A stretch of 64,000 bases of DNA, taken from positions 12,323,901 through 12,387,900 of the forward strand of contig NC_056042.1 in the NCBI RefSeq assembly GCF_004379255.2, read 5' to 3'. Both the position numbers and the translations under genes were made by a program. Every line of letters begins with the position of its first letter. Within the stretch, counting starts at the first letter, position 1. Of the stretch, positions 1-11,699 are shown in pieces. This DNA comes from Salvia splendens. Its lineage: Eukaryota > Streptophyta > Magnoliopsida > Lamiales > Lamiaceae. The notes under the pieces are model-generated. The model did no database searches and was not told the DNA's origin. It saw only the letters and a program-made list of their open reading frames with translations.

Positions 1-724
1 CAACTTAGAATAATCACATCAAGCCCACAAATCAGACTTAGACGCTTCTAACAAATTGTAGGACTGTTGCAACTTATTAATTGGGGGGTAGAGGGGGCTC
101 TGGCATGTATTAAGCGCAACATATTGCAAAGGTTCACGAGCACTTGATTGTCCCCACGCATCGTGCATGATATGTTGCTATGGATTCGTGGTAGGTTCAA
201 ATGCTTGGATTTTGTCTGTCTTGAGTCGGATGATGCTACGACATCGTATTGAAATCTCCAATCATGATAATTTTGTGTAAACCCCCCCCCCCCCCCTCTT
301 CACAAGATGCTCATTTACTGTAGCTATATGAAGAAATTTGTTATTATCACAACGTGCATATGCTAATTTTCAAACCATCCATTCTGGAGGGATACTGCAT
401 AGCAAAATTTATAAACTCATTTAATCCATCAATAAAATTTTGATTGAATTCTCCGATGAAAAATTTTCTCTTATACATTCATACTCTTTCCAGAATCTTA
501 TTCATTTTCACTACCATATCATGCAAAAATAATAACATTTTAAATTATTTAACTCACAAATCTAGAAGACTAGCTAACAAATAAAAGTTGTACCTTGAAA
601 TAATAGGCAAAATGGCAAGCTTAGCGGACCACGGTCAAATAAAACACTTCCAAATTGAAGAAATCAAAAGGCAAGAAATGAGAAAAAAAAGACATGGGCA
701 AGAAGAAAAATGAGAAAGAAGCAG
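1..724. other. Gene-free flank left of the Copia element
   Basis: No coding region or RNA gene is recognisable. The stretch is AT-rich and holds a run of 15 cytosines at 282-296. The last five bases before the Copia LTR (725-729, CTATG) are the left copy of its target-site duplication. It may be part of an older DNA transposon whose other end lies at about 18602, right of the Copia element. Confidence 0.6.
282..296. repeat. Poly-C tract
   Basis: An uninterrupted run of 15 C residues, preceded by TGTGTAAA and followed by TCTTC. Such runs are prone to length error in sequencing and assembly. Confidence 0.85.
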
Positions 725-729
725 CTATG

Positions 730-925
730 TGTTGGAAAGATATCCGGAATATTCTGCAAGGCAAGGAAGATTGCACAAAATCAGGAGAAGACATAGTATC
801 ATTACCGTGTAATTAGGGAGATTTGATTTGATAAAATCTTACTTTGTATAGATATCTTATAGCCTATATATGATGTACATTATCATTGTGAATAATACAA
901 CACAGAGATTTACCCCAATTCTACA
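730..925 (+). repeat. Copia 5' LTR
   Basis: 196 bp beginning TGTTGGAAAGA and ending CCCAATTCTACA. It matches 18252-18454 along its length with scattered substitutions and small indels, so the insertion is not recent. A TATA-like stretch (CCTATATATG, about 853) and an AATAATACAA stretch near the 3' side fit promoter and polyadenylation functions. Confidence 0.93.
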
Positions 926-940
926 TGGCATCCGAGCAGG
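926..940 (+). promoter_or_regulatory. Copia primer-binding site
   Basis: TGGCATCCGAGC directly after the LTR matches the usual plant copia initiator-tRNA-Met site TGGTATCAGAGC at 10 of 12 positions. The two changes agree with the general decay of this copy. Confidence 0.8.
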
Positions 941-1018
941 TTAGGCTCAGAAAATTATCATCATAGCCCCCAAAAATATACAATTCTCGACCGAGACGAC
1001 GAGAAACCAACAAACAAA

Positions 1019-2270
1019 ATGACCGACGACAATAAGGAAGAAATTGACCCAATTGCCGAGAAGATCAGATCGAGCAAAAAGCGTTACCGTAGCCTTCAAG
1101 TTGAACGGCTCAAACTACTCACTATGGGCACGCTTAATGAAAGTGGCCATCGGCGGCAGAGGAGTCTACCGCCACATCACAGGAATCCCGACTCCACCGC
1201 GACTGGGAGAGAAGGGATACACCCCGATTGGGAGGAGATAGACTTGATAGTCTTCTCATGGATCATCGACAACATGGAAACGCACATTATAGCCGATTTC
1301 ACACATCACCAAACGATGAAATCTCTATGGGATACATTTGTCGTGACCTTTGCTAGTTCGGCAGATTCGTATCTCATCTATGACATGCGAGAGAAAGCAA
1401 GCAGAATCATCCAAGGGGAAACAAGTTTGGAGGCCTATTGGAGTAGGCTCCACGGATTATGGATGGACATCGATCGGTGTCCACACAAGACCGTCGATTG
1501 CTGTGATAAAGGTGTTTCACAGTATCGGAGTATCAAATCGGAACTGAGATTATTCAAATTTCTCACCGGATTAAACGAGAAGTATAATTGGGTCAGACGC
1601 GAGATCCTCAAGGAGTATCCATATCCCTCAGTCGATGAGGCGTATGGATGGGTGAAACGGGAGGTAGCTCGATTGAAAATCATGTCACCGGCGCCCGAAT
1701 CACCCACCGCCGCCCGAATCACCCACCGCCGCCATCAGGAACGACTCATCATCGGGAGTAGGGTTTGGCTTTAGAGCCCGAGAATACCGTCCGTCGCATC
1801 CCCAACACCGAAACCAACCACCGCCGCCGCACCCCACCACTAAACGCCGGGGAAATACCAAATCGGACAAATCAAAGCTATGGTGTTCCCACTATGGAAT
1901 GCACAAACACACGAAAGAAACCTGTTTCCAATTAGTCGGATATCCCGACTGGTGGGAGGAGGAGAAGCCGGCGAAGGCGAAGGTGGCTATCGGGGCAGAG
2001 GGTGGAAGAAATCAAGTTGGAACAAGGGCAGATGGAAACCAAGAAGCAATGCAATTCCAGGAACGGAAGCCTGAAACCGGCGGCCTCCAGACCGGCGGTA
2101 GCCGACGCGGCGACAGCAGCGGAGGAAGGACAACCAAGGCCATGGTTGCCTCTCTCAAAATTGACGGCACGGAGGAAAGAGGTAACGGGTTGGGGAGTGA
2201 TTATCCTAACCCTAATAACACTCATTTATTATTTAATCCCTCATCTTTTGAGAATTATGCAAATGTACCC
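1019..2270 (+). pseudogene. Copia gag remnant
   Basis: Gag of a plant Ty1/copia element, the particle structural protein. The start is split over two frames: KLNGSNYSLWARLMKVAI (frame of 1044-1241, the copia N-terminal motif) continues in the frame of 1019-1774 with WEEIDLIVFSWIIDNME, YWSRLHGLWMDID and FLTGLNEKYNWVR, the UBN2/gag core. A third frame around 1880-2000 has WCSHYGMHKHTKETC, a decayed CCHC zinc knuckle in which the second cysteine is tyrosine. At least two frameshifts separate these parts, so no full Gag can be made. Confidence 0.85.
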
Positions 2271-2281
2271 CAATTAAATCT

Positions 2282-2524
2282 ATGCATAAAAGGAACCCCC
2301 AGATTATGAGAATTCTCGAAAATGACCCCATTATTTGCAAGAATTCTTTTGCACACTTGGAAAATTTGTCATATACTTTTGAGGCCCGGGATTGTGATGG
2401 GATCGATGATACGGGGTGGATTTTTTATTGTGGAGCCACCGGTACCATGACTTATGATAGAAGTGATTTTGTGAAATTTTATGAAACCCTGAAGTCACAT
2501 ATTCAAACAGCCAATGGGGGGTGA
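2282..2524 (+). pseudogene. Copia protease remnant
   Basis: The segment GWIFYCGATGTMTYDRSDF corresponds to the copia protease active-site region, usually WIFDSGAT. The catalytic aspartate is tyrosine and the next serine is cysteine, so the protease would be inactive even without the stop codon that follows TANGG at 2522-2524. Confidence 0.8.
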
Positions 2525-2820
2525 CTCCAGTTGAAGGGCAGGGACTATAAAAATATTTCCGAATGTGCAAATTACAAACTGTCTCTATGTTCCAAACTTA
2601 TCTAATTAGTTGATGTCAATTAGTCAAATGACTAAGGAATTGAATTGTACTTTGCTGATGCAACTAAACTTCTATACAGGATATCCGAACGGGGAAGATT
2701 ATTGGACGTGGCACTGAACGCCGTGGACTCTATTTTGTAGACGAGATTGCTCGACAAGATGGTGCGGCGATGCTTGCTCACAGACCCACCACTCAGGAGA
2801 CTTGACTCTGGCACCGAAGA

Positions 2821-3714
2821 ATGGGTCATACCTCTCCGGATTATCTAAAATCTTTATTTCCCAAACTTTTTATTCCTAAGGATTTTTCATGTGAATCATA
2901 TGTTTTGGCCAAGAGCCACCATAACTCTTTTAAACCCAATGATACTCATGTTGAGACTGTTTTTTCCTTAGTACATTCTCATGTGTGGGGCCTGGCGCCT
3001 ATTGGTACTAGTCTTGGTTTTAAATACTTTGTGATATTTGTCGATGATTGCAGTAGAGCTACATGGGTATATTTTATGAAACATAAGTCAGAGGTTGTTG
3101 AAAAATTTATTTAGTTCTATAATATGGTCCAAACCCAATTTCAAACATCCATTAAGATTTTGCAGTCAGATAACAGGGGTGAATTTGTGAACAATTCTAT
3201 GTCTCAGTTTTTTAGGGATAATGGGTTAATCCACCAAACTTCATGTTCTCACACACCGGAACAAAATGGGGTGGCCGAGAGAAAAAACCGGATCATCCTT
3301 GAAATGACTCGAGCACTTCTATTTGATTCAAAAGTCCCACCAAGTTTTTGGCCCAAAGCCATAGCCCGTCTACCTCCTCAACCGACTCCCCACACAAAAA
3401 CACTACACCGAAAAACTCCATTAGACCACCTGGCCACCTTAACAAAAATCTCCGCCGCATTATCCATTCCACCCAAAATCTTTGGTTGCTTTGTCTATGT
3501 ACATGTTCCAAAACAAGAAAGAACCAAATTTTCTCCTTGTGCAATTAAATGTGTGTTTGTAGGATATGTGATCAATCTAAAGGGCTATAGATGTTACGAT
3601 CCAAAAACCAAATGGGTAATCACCACCATGAATTGCAACTCTCTCGAAACAGAGTTCTTTTACCACCTTGGGACTCAGGGGAGAGTGAGAGACACGGGGA
3701 GACCAAAAAAATGA
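2821..3714 (+). pseudogene. Copia integrase remnant
   Basis: Two in-frame blocks show a copia integrase. 2821-3114 has the pre-integrase GH..Y motif and VDDCSRATWVYFMK; 3124-3714 has LQSDNRGEF and PEQNGVAERKNR, holding the second Asp and the Glu of the DDE triad. In the first block the usual HSDVWG reads HSHVWG, so the first catalytic Asp is His. A TAG at 3114 separates the blocks. The tail (about 3480-3650) has the conserved IFGCFVYVHVP and VFVGY motifs that follow the integrase core in copia pol. Confidence 0.87.
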
Positions 3715-4095
3715 CTCCTTTCGGTGGTACGTGCCAAGTCACTTTGATGTGGGACCACCAGAGCAAGTTGGCACTATCCATGAGTCAACTTCGCCTACAG
3801 AAACGAGCCCAACGACGCTTCCACCTCCTTCCTCTAATCTAACTGTACCGGAATCCGAGGTAATCTCTAGCCCACATCTTGAAAGTTCGGTTAGTACTTC
3901 TAACCCCCTGATACAAAAGATGAAGATACTATTATTGACCAAGATACCGGACAATATGTTCTTCCTCCGAGAAGTACGAGAGGAGTTCCTCCCAAGAGAT
4001 ATTCCCTAGAGAGGATAAGAAGGAAAAGCAGATACTCGATAGCAAATTTTGCCGAAGCTAATATCTCCAAAATCGCGAGGGCATTCCAAACAGCC

Positions 4096-4686
4096 TTGTA
4101 CGAGGAGGAAATACCTCGGACATTTGAAGAAGCAATAAAGATCGAACATTGGAGGGAGGCAATGCTAGTCGAGATGAAAGCCTTGAAGAGAAATGGCACC
4201 TGGGAGATCAGTCCGCTGCCCGATGGAAAGCATATAGTAGGGTTCCGTTGGGTCTTCACAATCAAACGACGACCAGATGGAAGTATTGAATGATATAAAG
4301 CTCGGCTGGTGGCAAAGGGGTATACTCAAACCCAAGGTATCGACTACTCTGAAACTTTTTCTCCTGTCGCAAAGATGAACACTGTAAGAGTACTTCTCTC
4401 TATAGCGGCAAATAAAGACTGACCACTCCATCAGTATGATGTGACTAATGCATTCCTTCACGGAGAGTTAAAAGACCCTACCTATATGGAGGCTCCACCA
4501 GGATTTACAGAAGAGTTCGGGCAAGGGAAGGTGTGTAAGTTGAAGAAAACTCTGTACGGGCTAAAACAATCTCCAAGGGATGGTTCGGGAGATTGACAGA
4601 AGTGATGAAGAAATATGGGTACCGACAAAGTAACTCTGACCACACGCTCTTCATTAAACGGGAAGGTGAGAAGATTAGTGGCGGGC
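4096..4686 (+). pseudogene. Copia reverse transcriptase, N-terminal part, cut by the Athila block
   Basis: Copia reverse transcriptase is recognisable from WREAMLVEMKALKRNGTWE and FRWVFTIKRRPDGSIE through [49 protein letters not shown] and [13 protein letters not shown]. In-frame stops occur after GSIE and after AANKD, with a frameshift near 4577. Similarity ends at FIKREGEKISG (about 4685), just before the YVDD catalytic motif expected in the family, exactly where Athila-type sequence starts. The upstream stretch 3731-4090 is the usual Ser/Pro/Thr-rich linker between integrase and reverse transcriptase. Confidence 0.88.
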
Positions 4687-4724
4687 CTAACGATCGCGCC
4701 TTTTTCTCTTGGATTCAAGTTATA

Positions 4725-5840
4725 TGGAAGAGATAACTGAACCGGATGGATCAGTTAGCAAATGTCGTTGCCACTTGATCAAGTTGATCTCACTATCGCC
4801 GCCACCAATGTAATTAATAAACTCCCAATTTTGCACTACTTTAACAGTAAAGCGGCAAGTTCGGGGTCGATCCCACAGAGAAGCTAGTGTATCAAGTGTG
4901 TGAGTAGTGAACAGGGGGTTGGCTGCTGCCACGCTTTAACTCGGGAGTTTTTAACTACTGATTTTTACTATAGACAGAATTTAAGTCACTAACTTGATCG
5001 AGGAAATTTTAACTACTGGGTCAAGTGAATTTCAGACTGGAATGAAAATTAACTACGTGAAACAATAAACACCATGATGAAAACGAAAGCAACTTTGATT
5101 AAAACTAAACTGAGAACAGTACAACGTGAAATTTAAACTAAGCTAACACTTCGGAAAATACGAAAGCAAGTAAAACCGAGGAGATCCTCGGCGGGAAACT
5201 TAAGAATACGCCGACATATATCAAGTATTCTGCAGCCCTCCTTCGATCACCCTTTCTAACTAAGCATTACTTTATCTAAGCTATCTAGAGAATTGAACTA
5301 AACTAGAGAGCTAAACTAAACTAAAGACGGAAAGTAAAGGATCGACTCTGCTTTGCGTGGTGGCACATCCTCTATTTATAGGCTTGGCATGACTTCGAGC
5401 TGGATAACGATCTTGGCAGGGAATATTCGTTCATGCTGAGAGTGAGCGACTCATTGATTGCTACGTGCTTTCCTTCTAGAATGACGACGCTTTTCTGTTA
5501 CAGATTCGTGACTCAGCTCCGTCCTTGCGTCTCATATATCAACACGTGTCCCCTTCTAGAACGTTGTCCTTGATAACAGAATGATGCGCACCATCCAGCT
5601 CATAGCCTCATGTGTCCTTCTTCTGGAAGCCAGCGGTCCCCTCCTTGATGCTTGATTACTCCCCTTGATCAACTCCCCTGCTTTGTGGCCTTTTTCACCT
5701 ATTGTACTTGCTTGATCAGTATGACCTTGTTGCCTTGGTCAAGTGGCATTTCTGCACATTTAACACTTGTTTTGCGCGATAAAACCGATCAAGTAGCGTA
5801 CATTTTACCCCCAAACTGATGCATGAAATGAGCCTTATCA
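4725..5840 (-). repeat. Athila LTR, left copy (3' in element orientation)
   Basis: 1116 bp, TG at 4725 and CA at 5839-5840. On the minus strand it begins TGATAAGGCTCATTTCATGC and ends GTTATCTCTTCCA. It includes a TATA box (revcomp of CTATTTATAGG at about 5373) and the family-typical GTGGCAGCAGCCAA and GGGATCGA segments. It matches 13690-14805 end to end. Confidence 0.88.
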
Positions 5841-7139
5841 AACTGCTCACACTTAAAACATACTTGTCCCCAAGTATTAAAAAAAAAGGATAAGGCAAAT
5901 TTCAGGCATGGTTTACTCATTAAAAGAAAACAAGACTCGAAATAAAAACACATTTTCACATAAATGCATTAGGTCGAATAAATTTACAACAATCATACCC
6001 GAGGTCGAGGTCAATCCATTTGCCAGCAACTTATGTTTCTTCCTTTTTGCTTTTACTTGATCAAGATGTCAGTTCGCCAAGATTGCTCAATTTTAAAAAA
6101 CCACTGTTGGATTCACTCAGTCACTCATTTCTCACCAGAGATGTTAGGACTGTTCACTCGGTATTGCCACAAATTTAATACCTCGAATCGGATTGCACAA
6201 GATAGTTCCTTAGGGTCCTTGTTTCGGGTATAATGAGGCTTAAGAGTAGTGGTGTATCAAGGTAGGGTCCTAGGGGTTCTAAGTTTAAAAATATAAACTG
6301 TAAAAAGAAAAAACACGCAAGTCAAGAAACCAAAGATTTGAACTATTTATTTCGCCACTAGATATCTTACTTGGTCAAGTGGCGACTTCTAGCCTTGAAC
6401 TTTTGGCTTATTTTTTCTAGCTTTCGACTTATCGGGTCAGGTTACAACTTTTCCTGCCTTCTTTTTCTCAAACATTTCTCGATAACAACAAATTTTTTTT
6501 GACTTGATATCTGGCTTGATCAACCTGATTGACTAACTCGCTCAACCCGGCTACCCTTTTATTTTTACTTTCTGTCGTACTACCCCTTTCTTTGAAATGA
6601 CTCATCTCTCTGACTCCTTTTCCTCACGTATTTATAAAATATATATGGATGTGGGTCTCGGTTATCAAAGAAAAGGTAAAAGTGTATGGGCTCAACTTGG
6701 TTAACTAAGGGGTGCCTTGGTTGACGAGGCGGGTTCGTGGAGCGAAAGAAGAAAAAGGCTCAAATTGGTTAAGTCCTAATGCCTTTAGTCCTTACTACTT
6801 GTGCAATTTTCATCTAGATATCAAAAATTCAGCCTCTCGTAAAACATTTTCCTTTGTAACAATAGTAGAAAGTGTTCTACTTTGGCTTATAACTCACATA
6901 TAGAGAGGCTTCACAGTAAGTTTTAAAAAAATTGAGCACTTCCATCATACTTGCGTCGTTCAAACTGATCAAGTTTTTGCAATCAAGTTTCTACATGTAA
7001 ACATACTGATTCCTTTCTTTAACTCTTCTCAAAGTAATCAAATCTTCCACTTATCCGATTTCATGCATATTGCCTATTTATTACTAACTGATATTTTATG
7101 TTTTCAAAATTTCTGACATGTATGACTTTTATTTTCTGG
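5841..7139 (-). repeat. Athila 3' internal region, first copy
   Basis: Non-coding internal DNA between the ORF1-like gene and the 3' LTR. It has no recognisable ORF. Duplicated at 14806-16102 with small indels; homology stops abruptly at 7139 / 16102. Confidence 0.8.
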
Positions 7140-7528
7140 AACTAACCCTCCCCCCTCCCACTGCATATGAACTCGTCCTCGATGGACTGAATGCAGTGGA
7201 AAAAGGGTTAGGCAACGGCACAACAGAAACTAAGGAAAACTTCTCACACTTAGATCAGACACTGGCTAAGTGTGAGGCAATGCCAACAATCAAACATGCC
7301 AATCAAAACATAAACACAACAAACAAAACACATAAGCAAAATATAGCAAAACGAGCATGCATAACTTCTCACACTTAGACCCAACATAGGTCTAAGTGTG
7401 AGATGGAGCAGAAAATCAGTTATACATACCAAAAACAAATAAAAATAAAATTATTTTGAAACTTGAAATGAGTAGAGATCAGGGGGGTTGTACTTAGACG
7501 GATGAGAGCTTATAGAGGGAGGTGGCGG

Positions 7529-8521
7529 TTAGCTGGAAAGGGTCTGGTCGTGGGTGGTGCCCAACAACCTGGCCAGCAGGACCAGTTGAGTTTTTGAACT
7601 CTCCACCAGCTGCATCAACGTCTGCTCCATTCGGAGCTTCCATGCGTTATCAGCACTTGCAGCCTCCTCTCGCTCCATCCTCGGAGTGGTCGCCTGATGT
7701 GTATCCTCCTTTTCTTTTTCGACAAGGGTTGCTGAGGTCTCCTCCGGCCTCGTTCTCCTTCTGGGTTGGCTTCTCTGTTGCTCCAGCCGACCGGCTGCAT
7801 AAAATTGAAAACCCCATCTTTGCGTCTTCTCCAGTACCTGAGTTCTAATAAAGAAATTAAGGTCAAACATTTCAGGACTGGGGCTAAGGATGGGACGTCC
7901 GGCACACTCCATAATCCAGTTTCTCCTCAAATAGGCTCCGAGGAGGTGGCAGACGTTAAGATAGTGGGCAATGCGGGTAGCAATTTGATTTATGGAGTAG
8001 GCCAACCAGAATCCCAGATGGACCTTCCTCTGCTCTCTCATACTCCACATAAAGTAGAGTTCGGACACGGTAATGATTGATAGTGTATTGGCTTGTCTGA
8101 GGATATTACAGGTTAGGTAGATCTGGGCTAGGCGGAGGGCAGGATCAGCAATGTGATGACCTCTGGATTCAGAAGCTGTAAAGGTAGGGGCACGCCTATT
8201 GCATATGGCCTTCCAAACGGCCTGCTGATCGAACTCGAGTTTCCGCTGAGGTAAACCGATATCACGCCCAACCCAAACTCCATTAGCCACCTGGCTTTCT
8301 GTGTAGAGGCTCATCCGGATGGAGAATTCATTGAGGCTCATCAGTTGGTCCTGACCAAAGACCCTAAAGGAGACACTTCTGTCGTTCAGGTCTGTGCTTC
8401 CGATGAATCGTAAGGATGTGAAAAACTCCTTAGCCAGGTCCTCCCGCACGGGGGTCTCATCGACTTCTAGTAAACATTCAAATCCGATGCCGGCAATGTA
8501 GGCGACAAACATCTCTTTCAT
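7529..8521 (-). CDS. ATHILA ORF1-like protein, main open frame
   Basis: A 330-codon open frame, the longest minus-strand frame of the Athila block. It resembles the ATHILA ORF1 / plant transposon family: EFFTSLRF, then VSFRVFGQDQLMSLNEFSIRMSLY, an A-x-R-L-A-Q-IYLTCNI block, and TVSELYFMW. The function of this family is not known; it is not a polymerase or integrase. The C-terminal 100 residues are Arg/Glu-rich with a possible coiled coil (MEREEAASADNAWKLRMEQTLMQLVESS). The likely N-terminal half continues upstream in 8576-9707 in other frames, so the original protein was longer or split. Confidence 0.6.
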   Translation of the reverse strand: MKEMFVAYIAGIGFECLLEVDETPVREDLAKEFFTSLRFIGSTDLNDRSVSFRVFGQDQLMSLNEFSIRMSLYTESQVANGVWVGRDIGLPQRKLEFDQQAVWKAICNRRAPTFTASESRGHHIADPALRLAQIYLTCNILRQANTLSIITVSELYFMWSMREQRKVHLGFWLAYSINQIATRIAHYLNVCHLLGAYLRRNWIMECAGRPILSPSPEMFDLNFFIRTQVLEKTQRWGFQFYAAGRLEQQRSQPRRRTRPEETSATLVEKEKEDTHQATTPRMEREEAASADNAWKLRMEQTLMQLVESSKTQLVLLARLLGTTHDQTLSS

Positions 8522-8575
8522 CTCAATCTTCTACAGGGACGGTTGGTATAGCATCTTCCCCGCTTTCAACCTCTT

Positions 8576-9707
8576 CTAAGAGGTTACCCTTTGGTGAACC
8601 TCCTCCTGCCATTTGGGATTGTCAAATGCCAACATCTGTTTAAGCATAGTTGGGGTTAAGGCCACATGCTGAGGGGAGTAGATGGGGGACGGAGATGTTA
8701 CAGGCCTTCCTTGCTGCCTCCTGGATGTTCGGGTCCAGCGTAACTCCTGTTCCTCCGTGTTACTGCCCTCATCTCTCTCTCTCAGCAATGGGGAGGCAGG
8801 TTCGGAAACATCTGTAATGACAACCCCCTTGTTGGCGGAACGACTTCTCTTTAGAGGAGAAAGAACACTTCCCTTCCCCTTCCTCTTTCTATCTCTCCTC
8901 TGACGGCTGTCCTCCACAGCCCCCCTCTCCTGAACGGCCTCTGGGTTTTCTGGCTACTCCGGCTCTTCTTCATCAACCAGCCGCCGTACTGTGCAGGGTT
9001 TCTGCACCACCGTTTTCTCCTCCCTTCGGGTTATCAGGGTTCCAACCTCCTCCAGGAGCAGGTCCGTTGTCATACGGCACGTCTGTCGGAGTGGTGGCTC
9101 CTTCTCCTTCTCAGCTTCCCTATAGTCGAACAATGGGCGTAAGTCCTCTACTTCCTCGTCGTTGATTTCGCCGCCCCCAGTCAAATGCGGCTCATGGATC
9201 GAAGTGGAGGTGCCACCGTTTGCTGGTGACGGAATAGCAAACGGCTGCCCATAATCCCCCCCATCTTTCTTCGTCAGAGGTGTCCTCGCTGGTGCTCATC
9301 GGCTGGATGGGGGACGGAGGTGAAGGTTGGACGGTAGATGGTGAAGGTGATATAGGAGAGCTAGGAAGGGGGAATGTAGGCGGAGGCGATGTAGGAGAGC
9401 TAGGTGGGGTTTTTGTTTTAGAAGACGAAGCAGGCTCTTTAGACCGGGAAATCCCGAGTCTAACTTTGAGTGCGGCGTAAGCGGCCGCATTGTCCATCTT
9501 GGAGGGTATACTCCGGAGGATTTTATCGAGGCGTCGTAGTGTCTCTTCTTCCACCGCGGGAGGTGGAGCGGCGACGCTGGTTTGTGGTGGAGGTTGAAAG
9601 GATGGGCTAGGGTTTTCGACTTGGGTCTCGAACGAGGTTTCCTGGTCGCCACTCTCGGCGCCGGCATCTGAGGATGTGGATGAAGTTGGAATTTGTTCGA
9701 TCAACAT
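8576..9707 (-). pseudogene. Upstream part of the Athila ORF1-like gene, broken into several frames
   Basis: Three neighbouring minus-strand frames (9192-9707, 8954-9184, 8576-8917) have strongly biased, Pro/Ser/Arg/Glu-rich composition: PSSPTSPPPTFPLPSSPISP, then acidic-basic stretches such as RDRKRKGKGSVLSPLKRSRS. They precede the ORF1-like frame and are probably its low-complexity N-terminal region after frameshifts and a stop at about 9189. Function is unknown. Confidence 0.5.
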
Positions 9708-10502
9708 TCTTACAGGTAGTGGAGAAGATGATGATTTTTGGGCAAAGGGTTCGGAACTTGGAGCAATATGGGAGAGTAAATGGAATGTACTGTGGTCGCC
9801 TTGGGTGAAAGTGAAATACGGTCTTGAATCCTGCCTATTATACTGATATTACGATTGTTGGGATCTCTACGACTGTTCAGATCTCTGTGATTCTTTACGT
9901 ACATGCGCGCCTTTTCGGAGTGTCAGCTGGCTTAGCTTCTCTGATACGCTTCTTCCTTCTCTCTAGGGCATCCTTTCATTGCGACAGTTGGCGCCGTCTG
10001 ACACCTCTACATTGACTGCATGCACCCTATCATTACCTGCCCTGATCACTTAAATCACTGTGGCCACTGGTTAACTCATATAATTCCACTTGATCAGTTT
10101 CTTTCCTTCACTTCCGACTTTTTATTTTTATGAATTAAAACTAACAAAGAAGAACTATTTACACTAACTACCAAGGATTTGACCGAGTTCCCCTGGGATG
10201 TCACTTGATAAGTTTAATAGATTAAGAATTTGTTGCTTGATCAAGCAGACTACCCACGAGTACCCGATCACTCCTTTTACCTGTTCACTGGATAGGATTA
10301 AGCAGGATCAGTGGAATTTCTTCCACTGTGCCTGCTTCAGTCTTGTCTCTGTAGGGCTCAACCCGATTACTATTTACCACGAATGAAGGTCTCATGGGAG
10401 TATGTTTGCCTCCTATGTGTGCACTGCCTTCATGGTACGAGGGTCCGCCCACTTTGAATTCCGCCGCCTGGGTATCAGTTTGAGTTGACACTGGAAGAGT
10501 AG

Positions 10503-11564
10503 CTATTTCTGCCCCACTATGAGCTCTTCCTTTCTCAAAGTGGGGTCGAGTCTGCGTTGTCGATTACGGTGGGGTTTCATTCCTTCTTCTAACTTGGCGG
10601 GATTCATGCACATGTCTGGGTTAATCTCTGTTGTTTTCCACTTGACCACCTCTTGACCCAGTCTCAGTTCTTCTTTCAATTGTCCTCCCTGTCCTTGCGG
10701 ATTTGGTTTGACTGGTTTTTGGTACGTCTGGTTGGACAGGCTCTTGAGGGTAACTGGCGATGTAGGTAAAGACAATAGTTACCTTGTAGGCGAGGGATTT
10801 TCCTTCAGCATTCCTCTCAATGGGTCAGCCTGGTCAGGTGGTTTCTCGACCCTTGCCGGTTGAGTGATCTCAGTTGGTCGTGGCGGCTTACAAAAATCCA
10901 TAATCGCCCTTTCAATGGCTTGATCATCCATTTCCCCAGTCATCATTGCATCGAACCATTCAGCTGCTTCCTTCTTAAGCTGTTCATCTTCAATGGAGTA
11001 AGTGGTCGGTTTTTTGAAGAGTTCCATCCCTAGATACTTTTGCTCCCAAGGTCTGATAGTATCTACCGATTGTATGCTCTCATTGTCCTGTGGCTTTCTT
11101 ACAGCTTTATCAATGTCAAATGTAAGTTGTTCTCCATTAAAACTCAGATTCATCGTCCCATGGCAGACGTCTATGACTGTGCTGGCTGTAGATAGGAAAG
11201 GCCTTCCCAAAAGGACTCCGGTAGACTCCTCCGCTCCTAGCTCTGTCATCTTCATGACGAAGAAGTCGGCGGGGTACTTAAATTTATTGACCTTGACGAT
11301 TTCATCTTCCATAATTCCCTCTGGGTGAATGCAAGACCCGTCTGCTAGCTATATCATCATACCGGTTTTGACGAGCTTAGTTTCTCCCAGCTTTTCATAT
11401 ATAGAATACGACATGATATTGATGGAAGCCCCTAGGTCGCACATTGCGTGCTCCATTCGAACGTTTCTGATGGAAATTGGGAGTGTGAACACCCCGGGGT
11501 CAGTCTTCTTCGGTGGAAGATCACTTGGTTGGATCACCACAGCTACACTTTCTGCTTCGACCAT
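10503..11564 (-). pseudogene. Athila-type retroviral aspartic protease region
   Basis: Minus-strand frames 11349-11564 and 10779-11312 together show a Gypsy/Athila protease: LPISIRNVRMEHAMCDLGASINIMSYSIYEKLG carries the active-site DLGA motif, and LLGRPFLSTASTVIDV the second conserved block. A stop before VADGSCIHP and a frame change split them. The following frame 10503-10775 is hydrophilic and leads to no reverse transcriptase, so pol is missing from this copy. Confidence 0.78.
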
Positions 11565-11699
11565 CCTCCCTTTCTCAGTTACTTGTTCAAAGGCACTAGA
11601 CTCTCCTTCTTTTGCAACTTGATCAAAGGCGATGGACTCAGGGCCTTCTCCATGATTGGGCCCGTTTGTGGGTGCTGGAGAACTCGCAGATGGGTTTTG

